Source: Phallusia mammillata (lineage: Eukaryota > Chordata > Ascidiacea > Phlebobranchia > Ascidiidae). Taken from it: DNA of 64,000 bases. The notes beneath the pieces were generated by a model. That model did no database searches. It saw only the letters and a list, made by a program, of their open reading frames with translations, and was not told the origin of the DNA. The position numbers and the translations under genes are program-made. Below are positions 10,101-21,517 of the stretch, piece after piece; position 1 is the first letter of the stretch; every line of letters begins with the position of its first letter. Location: positions 107,491 to 171,490 of the forward strand of contig QLIY01000069.1 in the NCBI GenBank assembly GCA_003260075.1, written 5' to 3'.

Positions 10101-13100
10101 TAAAACTTGACAACAGATGTTTCTGTGTCTGAAATATTTTCCACGTCCTCAATGACTTCACATTTTGACTTTAGATTTTCTGTTTTCATTTCGACCTTGG
10201 ACTTGAACAAGTTGACCCTGGATTGTGAACATTCCATGTCCAGAAATATGCAGGCAATTCCTTGGCCCATTCGGCCCTTTTCAGTGGATCCATTGTAAAG
10301 GTAAATGCTGCCTGGTGCTTTGTTACCACCAATGTCGTTTAAAATACTTGACCCACTATGTCCTTGCAGCTGGTAGGATAAGAAGAATCCTGCAGTGTTG
10401 TTAGGATCAGTGTATCTGGGCATGATCACAAATTGAAGTAGGTTTTGATCCAAGTAATACAAAAAGCTAGCGTTGGTCAGTTCATTGACAAGTGAGCCAC
10501 AAACACCAAACAATAAAATGTTGTCTGGCTGTTTTGGTGTCGGTTGTGAAGACTGACAATCAAGTCGTGGTTGGATCAAAGACACATCAGCAGGAGAAAG
10601 TTTAAACATCTTGTTTCTGGTCAACATCAAGGTGATATATTCCAAAACTGCTTCGTCCATTTTTCTTTCAATGCTCTCCTTGACCTTAGTGAGTTCCTCC
10701 AGGTGTTGTGAAGTAAGCTCATGCACCCCATACCACTGAATGCAAAGTTTTGGGTCATTATCTGCCACTGACACCAGGCTTTCTTTTGATTCCCTCACCG
10801 ACACAGGTGTTGTGTCTAAACCTGCACTAGAGGTCACCAGAGAGGAGCGCCGACTGCTTGGTTCACTCTTCCGAACCTCCATCTCCATTCTGCAGTAAAA
10901 TATCGTGTTGTCCTCCATCTGGAAAACAAACATGTTTTTCTGGTTGACCACAGCGAAGTTTTTCAGAAAAGATCGGATAGTTGTCATGGCGGATGGTGCC
11001 TTTGATGTTAAGGAAGATCCAGACACTGTTCCTGTGATGCGATGATGCAGGAAGATGAATTGCTGCAGCACGCAACGGCATTCAAAGTATCCTGGTCGAA
11101 AATTCATGTTTGCAGCTAAATATTCACCGTGATCAGTAACCTCTTCTGAAGTGCCATATTCGTCAATGGTGGTTGTTTGATAAACAGAAGAGTATTCGTC
11201 CCTCTTCCAGATGTCTTCAGCTGGCTCTTCCACTAAAAGTTGGTGGCACAAGTGACTTTCATGGAGTTTTTTCAACAGTAGGATCTGGTTTACTGCTCGA
11301 CACGCCGAGTGCAAGTTGGCTTTGATTATCTGCATCACATTGTTCTGTTCCATCTTTAGAGATTTCAACACTCTTGCACTGCCACGGCGATGGAAGTAAA
11401 TATTTGCACAGTCATCCTTGATTTGCACGATGAGCCAGAAGTTGGGCAGTTGACTGTTGGCTTCCTGGATCATCTGCTGATAATATTCCTCATCCTCTGT
11501 GTCACTGACCTCGCCCTCATAACCTGATGCAATCAAACTGTTCTGACTATATTGCCTAGGTGAAGAGTCAGACACAGGACTGAAAATTGGATCTCTCGAA
11601 GAAGTTGTTGGGCCTGGAAACGAAGCGTTGTCGATCCCAAGTTTGTTTGTGCCGGATAAAAAGTTGAAGTAGATGTTGTCATTATTATTGGCTGGTGTCC
11701 CAGGCATAGACGTTGCGTTGCTTTTGCCAATGAATAATGGAGAGTGGTGTTCCTTTCCTCCACTTAAGGAAGCATGCAGGGGTTGGTGAAAGTTTGAGGT
11801 GGAACTGTTTATTTGGAGCGGCGTCGGTTTGTTTTGCCCCAACCTGTTTGGCTTCCCATATTTCCAACTTGACTCAACATGGACATTAGTAACAGATGAT
11901 GATCGCCTTGCAGGAAGAATACAGTTCGAGAGTTCGACGGATGAAGCAGCTTTGTGGATCTTATTCTCGGCTGGAGGAAGTTGGTCTTGTTGGTAAAGTG
12001 AAACACAACTCTGACGACCATGTTTCATTTGAGAGTTGCTGTCTGCTTTGCTGGAAGATGCTGAACACTGGCTGACAATCGGGGTTGACCACATTTGGTT
12101 GGATGCTGTCGGCTGAGGTGTAACTGTCCCAGTGTCTGGCTCAACCAACTTAAAGTCAATCGGTTCTGTGCTAAATCTGATGGGTAGAAATGATGTATTT
12201 TCCCTTTCAATGCTGAGATAGTAGTATTGATCCTCTTTCTTCAACTTGTACTTTTCAAAGCGGAACCTCTCAAATTCAATCGAAAACAAAGCCTTGCTGC
12301 TATCAAGACCAAGTATGAACTGCAATGGGACCGTTTCCATGATGCAATTGCTGGATTTCTTCTTTTCAATATGATGTGTAACCTTTTCCAGTGTGAGAGT
12401 GTTTATCGGCTCACATGTCCTCAGTGAAGACATGATCTCATCTTCCAAGAGCCAGGAAATGCTCTTCTTTACTCCAGCAACACAAGGCAGACATTCCGGG
12501 GGAAAATCAGAAATGCTAATGTCGTGTTCAGAGTAGGATAAGCGATGTGCAACATCCAACTTCGTTGCACCGTTGCTATCACTGTGGGTGGGGAGAAATA
12601 ACCAAATCAAATCCAGCGTGATTTTCAGGTCTGACAGATTAACATTTTCACATGGGTTTTCAAATGAATCTAAAACAGTTCCGAGGTTTGTGGGAAGCGC
12701 TATTACTGGCAAAGTGCCATGATTTCCACTGCTCTTGTCTCTAACGGTGCAGGTCATACACATAAACAATGGAGCACTGTATGTTCCTGCAGCAGAAGAA
12801 ATCGATGCATTGTCATCAGCGTGAATCGAGCCTGGGCGGTCATAGACGGCATCAGATACATCTGACACACCGTGTTTGTGTGTAAACTGCACCGCATCAT
12901 TTTCACTGTCGTACTGACTAATTGAGGTATGGGTAGCAGATGTGAATGCCTGGCCAGAGTTGTTCACTGCATAGTAAACATCTGGCAACGTTGGAATAGC
13001 CCTGCAGTATTTCTTCAGGACATTGTTGAAATATTTTTCCAGTTGCTCATTTGATCCTGACAAATGCCTTGAGTGAGATTTTCCCAGAACAGAAAGAGGA

Positions 13101-16100
13101 ATGCTTGGTAAGTTTTTCCACCCACTTTGCATTGTGCCTGACATATTCTTTTTTAGGTCCACTTGTTTCACTGGCAGTGTATGAGTGATTTGTCGCTCAC
13201 GCTGATGAGATTGAGCCTTCTTCTTTCTACTCTCAAAAGCCTCATCATCCGAGCTTGTACTTTCAGACAAATGCCGCTCACACTCTGAAATTCTGTGCCG
13301 CTGTCTGACTGATGTGAAGGCACTTTCCTTTTGGTGTGGTATTGTTATGTAATTGTCAACATTTTGTCCATCTTGGCTGCTTTCAACAGAATTTACTGAG
13401 TCAGAAGGATGTAGGTTAACAGGAGAAGACTCCCTGATCAATGGAACCGATTCAGGGGGAGGTTGTGGTTCTTTCTTCGGCAAAACTGCGTCTTTGCAAA
13501 TATCTTCAATGTCATCCAGCTCTGTGTCACCAATCTGTTGTTTGAAACCTGACAGTGATGATGGCGTCAGGTGCTGACTCTTGAACTCTGCAACCTGTGG
13601 TGAGTTGAGAAGCATAAAATCTGTGATGTCAATTTCCTCCACAAACTCTTGGCAAATTGAGTCAGTTGCAATTTGTAGATCTTCGGTGCTCACAATCTGT
13701 TCACTGTCGGTTTGAACTCCCTCGAAAACTCCCGATACAAAGCTTTGTCGGTAACCATCAACAATTTGCATGCAGATGTTGTTTACTTGGTCATTTTCTC
13801 GGGACACAAGTGGAAACACTTCATCAGAGGCATCGATGCTATGTGAGGCCTGGAAACTCCTTCCCATTTCACTGAAGTCTTTAGGTGACAAGGCTTGGTA
13901 AACAACACCATTTTCACCATTATCGAGTGTGTAGAAGCGGTGATCCTGCACCGATTCTTGCCACTTGATCTTCCTCTGCGTGTGTACGCTCTGCAAAGCT
14001 GAACTGACGAGCATTCCCATCGAGCAGTTGTAGACATAAACTGTAAACGTGCGTTGTTGCAGCGACTTTTCTGCTGCTTTATCCTCCAGTCTGTATGTTT
14101 CGGTCATTGAAGCTTGTCGCTTGATCGATATTCGACGAGCAATTCTATGTGAATTTCCACCATCAATATGTTTTTCATCTGTGCCTGCTGGACTCCCTGG
14201 GATGGTAAATGATGGTGTAAGAAGGTTTTCGTGGTCTGTTATAGTTACAGCACTTGAGCTGTTGCTTCGTTCCTGGGGTTCGGAATCAACACACACACCA
14301 AAAATATTTCGGAAGTCAGCATATGATGCAGGCAGGAGAATAATTAGAACTTGGCCACTATCTCCAACCTTTAGATAGCAACACCATCGTCTTGAGAGCT
14401 CACTTTTGTTGGCTTCAACATTTTCTGCATTGCCCGAGTTTTCAGTTGCCAGGATGTGTTTGTTGATTCCAAATTGATCTGATGATGATAAGTTGACCTC
14501 ACAATCACAGATTCTTTCAATGGAATGGTGCAGATGTGAAAACAACACTTCATTTGGTCCCTGCTCATCTTTTAACGTTTGCTGAAGTGTCATGAAGTGC
14601 AGCTTTGTCCTTGGACTTTGGTCCAGCAGTCCGATAAAATTAAACATGCATGGAAAAACTGTGATGTTGCTGTCAAGTTCAAATCCTTGCACCTGATCAA
14701 ACAACTGCTCTTCGAGTTTGGAAACTGAACCTTTATCGCTGAGGTCATCAGATATTAGTGTGTCATTGCTGAATGAAACATCTTGTGCGGATTCCTTCAT
14801 ACTTGTGTAGTTATCTGCCAGTTGTGGAAAGGTGGTTGCCATGTTATCATTTTTACACATTAGTTGCAAGTGCTCCAGTGTAATAACTGTGCTGATCCAT
14901 GATGTGTCCTTCTGTGCTATTGCTGGTGAAATCTGGTAGCAGTCCAAACCTTCGTAGTAAGGAATCCCAGGTGTTAGGTCGGCATGCATGAGTTTCATGC
15001 TACTAGAGCTTCCTGTGCTGCTTGAGCTGAAACGAGATGAAAATTGAGGTTGAGTGATCACGCCATGCTGTGGTTCGATCCAAATCTCCATGGCAAGAAG
15101 AATTTCTTTTGGTTTAGTTGAAATCTCATCTTCATCCTCATCCGACTCATTTGTGCTCACGGAAGTGTCTGTTGCCCTGATCTTGGGTGGAAACAACACA
15201 CACTGAACAAGACAGTTGCGCAAACTTTCCTGTTTGTTGTCGTCCGATATGTTGAACATTGAGGCAAGTGGAAACTCGCGTGCAAGTGTGAGAACGCCGC
15301 TTGTGGAGTGTGCAATGTTGTAGCCTTCAGCCATTCGAAGTTTCATGAGCAGATTGGGTAGACTCTCAGCTATTTCCATGGCAACGGGAGTGTCAGTGTT
15401 ACTGGTGACAGACCACACATAACGCTTTCGAGCCAAATAACATCGCAACTCATGCAACTTCTTTGTGTTGTCACTGATTGGCTGATGATTGCCCCCCCCC
15501 CGTAGCCTTCAGCCATTCGAAGTTTCATGAGCAGATTGGGTAGACTCTCTGCTATTTCCATGGCGATGGGAGTGTCAGTGTTACTGGTGACAGACCACAC
15601 ATATCGCTTTCGAGCCAAATACCATTGCAACTCATGCAACTTCTTTGTGTTGTCACTGATTGGCTGATGATTCTGAACCAGATGATTGGTACTCTGGGAA
15701 ATGTGAAGATAATCTCTTGGCAGTTGGTTGTATTGAACCAGCAGTTTATCCAAGGGCTTGCTCATAAGAACCACACTGGTGCGCTTGTCCGATAAGTGTT
15801 TAGTCCGAATACCAGGTGAGATTCTAGAACTCGAATGACGAACTCTTTTCACGCTTGCCGTTCCCCCAGTAGCTAATGCTGAAACCCGTTCACGTAACTC
15901 GTCAACCTGTTGTTTGCGAACTTCTCCAGGGACACCGAGAAAGAAGGCAACTTTCAATATCACAGCAGGTGACTTGTTCCACACTCGCACTATAAAGAAA
16001 TACATCGGCTTTTCAGTGCCGCTGCCTTCAAATATCAGCTTGACATAAGTGTGGCCTTCCAGAAGCACAAAAGAACACCATTCTCTCAGCAGAGTCAGCA

Positions 16101-18198
16101 ACTGGGCAAATGCCACCTGGCACTGAACTGTATGATATCGACCGTCACTGGATGAAGAGTGCAAGTGTTTGGGTAAAGGGTTGTCGTGTTTCAGAATCAC
16201 CTGGATATAGTGGACATGCAGCCATTTCTGCCAAATGGAAACATCCAAGGACAGAACAGGTTTCCAATAAGATGAAAACAAACTCGGAGTTGTTTCTGCT
16301 TGTGCAGACAGGACAAACTCACTCGAATTTGGAGGTAGATAGAATAAACTTTGTGCTTGGGACAAAACATCCGATACAAAGTAGTACACAGGATCGCTGT
16401 TAAAATTTGCAAGGTTTTGAAGCATGTGGTCTGCTTGCTGTAGATTGCGGATGAATATGACAAATCTCTGTGTGACCTGTTTTCGGGATCGAGTCCACCG
16501 TTCAACTAGTTTTCCTCTGCTGATATCAAACAGGAACTCATAAGTACCAGCAATGTGTACTTCAACTTTGCATGATTTCTTGCTTAAGGGCCATGGTGCT
16601 GAAACCCTGTACTCCACAGTGGTGTGATTCTTCCACCAACATAGCTCCAAGCGCACTTCAATCATATTTTTCGGAAATAAAACCTGTTTGATGCTGTAAC
16701 CCTCTCGAAGTCGAGAACCAACGACGGTGGGCAACGACACACGCAGAGATTTTTCACCATGCTTTCGACTCATCAGCGCTGGGACATCTCTTTGTTCAGG
16801 GGACAAATTGCGGAGCTCAAACACAGAGCATGTGCTTCGATGGGAGCTTCGCCAAGCTGTGTGGTCTTGCACTGTAACATAGTTGTCATTTTCATCAGCT
16901 TGAAATGTCCACAGCATTAGAGATTCCTGATACATATTGAGACTGTGAGACTGATTACTGGGTGCTTGAAATGTGTTGATATATTTTCCCTTTGTTGATT
17001 GAGCGACAAACTGCATCAGTTCGGTATGAGACACACAGCCAAAGTTGCACAAAGGAAAACTTGAGGGGTTAACATGGACAAATGAACATGCAGTGGTCAA
17101 AGTTTGGCATTTACCTAATATGTTGTCCAGCAATACAGGAATAGGTTCTCCAATTACACCGTCAGTAAAAACAATAATGCCAGAACTTGTGTTTGGAGGA
17201 AGAAGCTGCAAGGCAAGTAAAGCTGTGTCTAGTATTGTGATGAGAGTATTGTCGTATTGCTGTGGTCTTGCCATGCCAGCACTGGTCATCCCCTCTGCAG
17301 AGTATTTTATGGAGTAAATAACTTTCTTTGCTAACGACATGATGTGTTGAACTGATGACTCACTCAACCGACAACCCTGTATAATGACCTTCTGATGCCC
17401 TTCAACACTTGTGGTTCCCCTCCACTGAACAAATAATGTAATGAAAATTGAGGGCTGCTGTGGACAAGAGGTTCCTGGCACGATGAATGGCTGGATGAGT
17501 GACATCAAGCACTCTTCCAGATTGAGAAGTATCGTCTCAACCATCACACATTGCTGGAAAGTGTCAACTCGTAAAACTGATGCGGACAGATCCAATGCAA
17601 AAACAAACTTGTATCCACCAGATATAAATGCTAATCTGGTGTCTGTGGTCATCATACATGGTTGATCACTTGATGTCATGTCGCTATCAATGATTGAGAG
17701 AACCTGCAGTCCTGTAGTCTCAATTGTGCTGTCGTTATCATTTGGAACGGAAACTAGTGAGTTGAGATGATCCAAATACCACATTAACCGAATGTTTCTT
17801 GAAACTCGGAATTCCTTGTTGAGCTGGATATAAACTTTTCGGGCATAGTTTGCAGTTGGTGTTGCATCAGTTTTGGGTGACTGCAAATACAAGGTTTCGA
17901 TGAATAATGAATTATTTTTGAACACAAATGACATAAATGCAAATAACAACTACCCCCCCCCCCCGAATGTTTCTTGAAACTCGGAATTCCTTGTTGAGCT
18001 GGATATAAACCTTTCGGGCATAGTTTGTAGTTGGTGTTGCATCAGTTTTTGGTGACTGCAAATACAAGGTTTCGATGAATAATGGATTATTTTTGAACAC
18101 AAATGACATAAATGCAAATAACAACTGACCAGAGATGATTGATGAGAAATATTTATGGTTGTGTTTTGTAAATCAGCACTTTTTCTCTTTCCTTCCAT
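7157..18198 (-). CDS. SZT2: SZT2, KICSTOR complex subunit
   Basis: Very large scaffold protein of KICSTOR, which holds GATOR1 on lysosomes and lets amino-acid shortage shut off mTORC1. First coding exon 18198-18130 (ATG, 23 codons), then the main exon from 17880 (allelic copy from 18055) down to stop TGA 7159-7157. The N-terminal block (FRVSRNIRLMWYLDHL, KFVFALDLSASV, LLPPNTSSGIIVFTDG) matches vertebrate SZT2 and has a von Willebrand A-like look (DLSAS, FTDG; inference). Skipping the two duplicated stretches gives about 3,536 residues, against about 3,400 in human. The frame is broken only at poly-C 15492-15501, where some 170 bp are repeated, and at 17953-17964. Later landmarks: LAREFPLASMFNISDDNKQ, EILLAMEIWIEPQHGV, PNFWLIVQIKDDCANIYFH and the C-terminus LDFWSVWW. 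An upstream minus-strand segment (18367-18284) with a GT donor is out of frame and may be 5' UTR. Confidence 0.9.
15320..15673. repeat. Duplicated SZT2 coding segment split by poly-C
   Basis: Bases 15320-15491 recur at 15502-15673, separated by ten C (15492-15501). I count about six or seven substitutions between copies (roughly 4 percent), some changing amino acids (for example Arg/Gln, Cys/Trp and Val/Ile near LARKRYVWSVTS). One copy must be dropped to restore the reading frame. Confidence 0.88.
17790..18127. repeat. Duplicated SZT2 exon start split by poly-C
   Basis: Bases 17790-17952 recur at 17965-18127 around twelve C (17953-17964), with about four differences. Both copies contain the same acceptor (CAG before TCACC) and the first codons of the main SZT2 exon. 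Confidence 0.88.
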
Positions 18199-18462
18199 AT
18201 TTCCTTCTGTCGCTTTGAAAGGTAATACAAATATATTTAGCTAAAGCAAAACTGATTTGAACACAACTGACAAAAATGCTTACCTGCTGTTTTAACTGAT
18301 TTTGTGTAGTTTTATCATCAGTTGATGCAGAAATTAAACAATTGCAGCAACACAGACCCATATACAAGGTCTAAAAAGAGAATAATTTTGAAGTCAACTT
18401 TAAAATTAGCAGTTCTAAAGGAAAAAAAGTTTTGTGTTTAACAGGGAATTGGTAACAAGCTT

Positions 18463-18697
18463 GCAAAAATGCAAACTGATCATTTTTACCAATGAAAGCA
18501 AAACATTAAAAGGCATGGCCTGTGAATACTCAAAAGCGATTTACTTTCCGAATATTGCTACACTGCCTGTTCAGCCCCCCCCCCCGCAAAAATGCAAACT
18601 GATCATTTTTACCAATGAAAGCAAAACATTAAAGGCATGGCCTGTGAATACTCAAAAGCGATTTACTTTCCTAATATTGCTACACTGCCTGTTCAGT
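18463..18697. repeat. Duplication split by poly-C in the SZT2-PGAP3 spacer
   Basis: Bases 18463-18574 recur at 18586-18697 around a run of eleven C (18575-18585), differing by a one-base indel and a substitution. It falls between the divergent SZT2 and PGAP3 genes, so the real spacer is shorter than it appears. Confidence 0.85.
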
Positions 18698-18953
18698 AAA
18701 ATTACGAGATAGTATTTTTGCAAACTCAAGAAAACACAAAAACTCGTGCATGGTGGCCAGTGAACCGGAACGCCTCATGTAAACATCGCGTCACGCATCA
18801 CTGCTTTCTATGTTACAAATCTTGTTTTGAATTTGTGGCTTGAGAGTTGAGACGTCAACAACAATAGGAAATAAAATAATCTCAATCCATACAACGAGGT
18901 TAGCCACCAGACTAGTGTTAACAGTATTAAGCCTTGCGAGCATTTTTGACAGA

Positions 18954-20436
18954 ATGAAAGTTTTCCTTACAATTTTTGCACTCAGTTTGTTTTCAACGAC
19001 TTCTGCTTCAAATGGAGACAGATCTGGCGCTTATCAGGTTAGCTAGAAAGTGTAGTTTGTTTAATAAACAACTAATAAATTGCTGCCATTTTGTAGAATT
19101 GCCTTAAACCATGCGTCAACAACAATTGCAGTGGTGTTGAATATCCCGTGGACCAGCCTCTGTATTTGAAAGCAATGGGCTGGGATTGTAAAGAGGAATG
19201 CAAGCAAGTTGATTACTTGAATTTAATGATCAATATAACGGCCCAAATAGATGTAAAAAGCATCATGCTTTATTGTTGAAATGTTTCAGCAAATGCTCAT
19301 ACCATCATCAGTGATATGACGGCCACATCAGTTACACCCATTTATATCCATTTAAGTTAAAAATTCATAAACCATACTCTCAAAAATTCTAAGCAAATGT
19401 CTCTCTGTTACTGAATTTTATGTCTGTTATATATTGGAGCTAACATTTACAAAAATCTTCCGGCTTGGTGAATATTTTAGCGCTATTGTGCTGCTACGAT
19501 TTTGCCCAGCGAAATAAACTCAAATCAAATTGCTGTATAATGGTGAAACTTGCTTGAGTTTGTCACACCCATGATAAGTATGGTATGCTCCCTACAACAA
19601 GACTGATGAATTTATATTTGTTTTTTTGAAAGTGCCTGTAAACATGAATTGATGTTTATTTGATTTTCAGATACTCATGTATGTGGGTGGCTGTTGACAT
19701 ATATGCAGATCATGGCGTGGCATGTCCTCAGTTTCATGGAAAGTGGCCGTTTATCAGAATACTTGGCATGCAGGAACCAGCATCAGTGCTGTTTTCTGTC
19801 TTAAACGGTGTCGCCAGTATAATTGGATTTCGAAGATATTTGAGAGAAGTTCCAACCACTACACCCATGTTTAACGTAGCTGTTCTACAAACTGTGGTTG
19901 GTGTCAACGCTTGGATTTGGTCGGCTGTCTACCATTCAAGGGATTTTGTTTGGACAGAAACTCTTGATTATTTTTGTGCAACCTCTTTAGTGATGTTCTC
20001 TTTTTATGTCGCTATACATCGTTGGTCTTATGAGGCCAGGGTTGAAAGCAGAGCCAGGATTCGTTGGATAGCTGGGCATGTGCTTGCAGGACTCTACGTT
20101 ACTCACATATGTTACTTGAGTTTTGATAAGTTTGATTATGGATATAACATGAAAGCAAATGTGGCCGTCGCCCTTAGCAACTCGGTAGCATGGCTGTGGC
20201 TTTGGAAACAGAAGAAAAAAAGTTTTCCATACTTTTGGAAAATATTTTTCATTATTGTGGCAACTCAAATTTTCCTTTTGTTTGAGTTGTTTGATTTTCC
20301 ACCGCTGTTATGGATACTTGATGCCCATTCCATCTGGCATCTGCTCACTATACCAATGCCTGTACTTATGTTCTCATTTTTTAAAGATGACCATCTAAAT
20401 TTGGAAAGCACTTCGTCGAAAGATAAAGTTCCTTGA
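18954..20436 (+). CDS. PGAP3: GPI-remodelling lipase PGAP3 (Per1 family)
   Basis: Golgi multi-pass membrane protein needed to remove the sn-2 acyl chain from GPI anchors during lipid remodelling. Exons 18954-19037, 19097-19203 and 19671-20436. Exon 1 is a signal peptide (MKVFLTIFALSLFSTTSAS) ending NGDRSGAYQ. Exon 2 carries the luminal cysteines (NCLKPCVNNNCSG, GWDCKEEC). Exon 3 has CMWVAVDIY, VPQFHGKWPF-like FHGKWPFIRILGMQEPAS, NAWIWSAVYHSRD, TLDYFC, FDYGYNMKANVA and LLWILDAHSIWHLLTIP, all conserved in Per1 proteins and holding the candidate catalytic H and D residues. Total 318 residues, as usual. Intron 2 begins GCAAGT and ends TTTCAG: a GC-AG intron, needed to keep the CK-Y-SCMW reading. 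That intron also holds a dispersed repeat (19239-19330) and a retroposon tail (19459-19535). An AATAAA lies at 20766-20771. Confidence 0.93.
19239..19330 (-). repeat. Dispersed repeat with CTGATGA...GAAAC core
   Basis: On the minus strand: CTGATGA (19311-19305), 17 bases that can fold into a wobble-rich stem, then GAAAC (19287-19283). The same family is at 802-873 and 1033-1104, where the last motif is AAAAC. Flanking words shared between copies include ACGGCCCAAATAG and AATGCTCAT. Confidence 0.6.
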
Positions 20437-21517
20437 CCAGCAATTATTTATAAGATGCTGGTCTTGACTGGAAGTAACAGCACCCAACTTGCGAATGCAT
20501 CGTTAACTTTCCTGTACTAACCACCAAGGAAAATTGTTTAAAGATTTGAGCACATTTGGTTGTTTTACACTTACTCCCTTTGTTGAAGTTTGGTGGTATG
20601 ATGCTGTATTGTATCTTTCGCAGATATTGTGAGCTGTGAACAAATTATATGCAAAGTGTATTCTTCATAGATGGCTTTGTCTTCTCTGCGTACTTATATT
20701 TTATTAAACACTGTATGAACAGTTAACTGATCTCTATTTCTGTTTGGGGCTTTTCATGAAACTGAAATAAACGTTAAATAAACTTTTATTTCACCCAAAA
20801 GCAAAACTATAAAATAATTGTGCCACGAGTAAATAGACAAGACACCACAAAGATAAAACAACAAAACACAATAAATAAAATTATACAGAAAAAAAAATTA
20901 TTTTGCGATTCATACAGTATTTTTCGAGAATAGCAGAACAACATTTTCCAATTTTCATCGCTTAATACTGCATGCTTCCCCATCACATTACTGTCAATTG
21001 CTCAAATGACTGGAGAGTTTATGGTCAAAATTATTACACTCAACGGCACCAATCCCGTTTAAAACAGACGCTCATACTTTATAGAATTGATTTGAAATTA
21101 CTAAGTGCCTTCACTATAATTATTTTACCAGGGAAATTATCCAAACAGTAACATGTTGCTGATAACCAATTCACACAGTTCATTAGTGTGCAAAAAATAT
21201 CGAAAAGTCTTGCAAGCTTGTAGCATTCATGTAACTTTAGTGAATTTAAATGTCCGCCACATTTTGCTTTGCATACTTTTAAGGTAAAACCCCTTTTGTG
21301 AGAAAACATTTCAAATAAACCTGAACTTTAAAGTTGAGGTTCAACACACAAATGTCAATTCGCTTCAACATCAAAATATTGCACAGTCTGAAAGTTTTTG
21401 TGAGAATCAAAATCCCCCCCCCCAAATAAACCTGAACTTTAAAGTTGAGGTTCAACACACAAATGTCAATTTGCTTCAACATCAAAATATTGCACAGTCT
21501 GAAAGTTTTTGTGAGAA
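20437..21517. other. Convergent 3' flanks of PGAP3 and ERO1
   Basis: No gene seen. Holds the PGAP3 3' UTR with AATAAA sites near 20766-20785, and the minus-strand 3' UTR of ERO1. Bases 21312-21413 are a second copy of 21424-21520 around a C run (21414-21423), again a contig-overlap artefact. Confidence 0.55.

Noticed and set aside
18173-18367. Extra N-terminal coding exon of SZT2 starting MYMGLCCC
   Set aside because: It has a good donor but joins the next exon in a frame with an early stop; the ATG at 18198 joins in phase and fits family length, so the upstream piece is at most 5' UTR.
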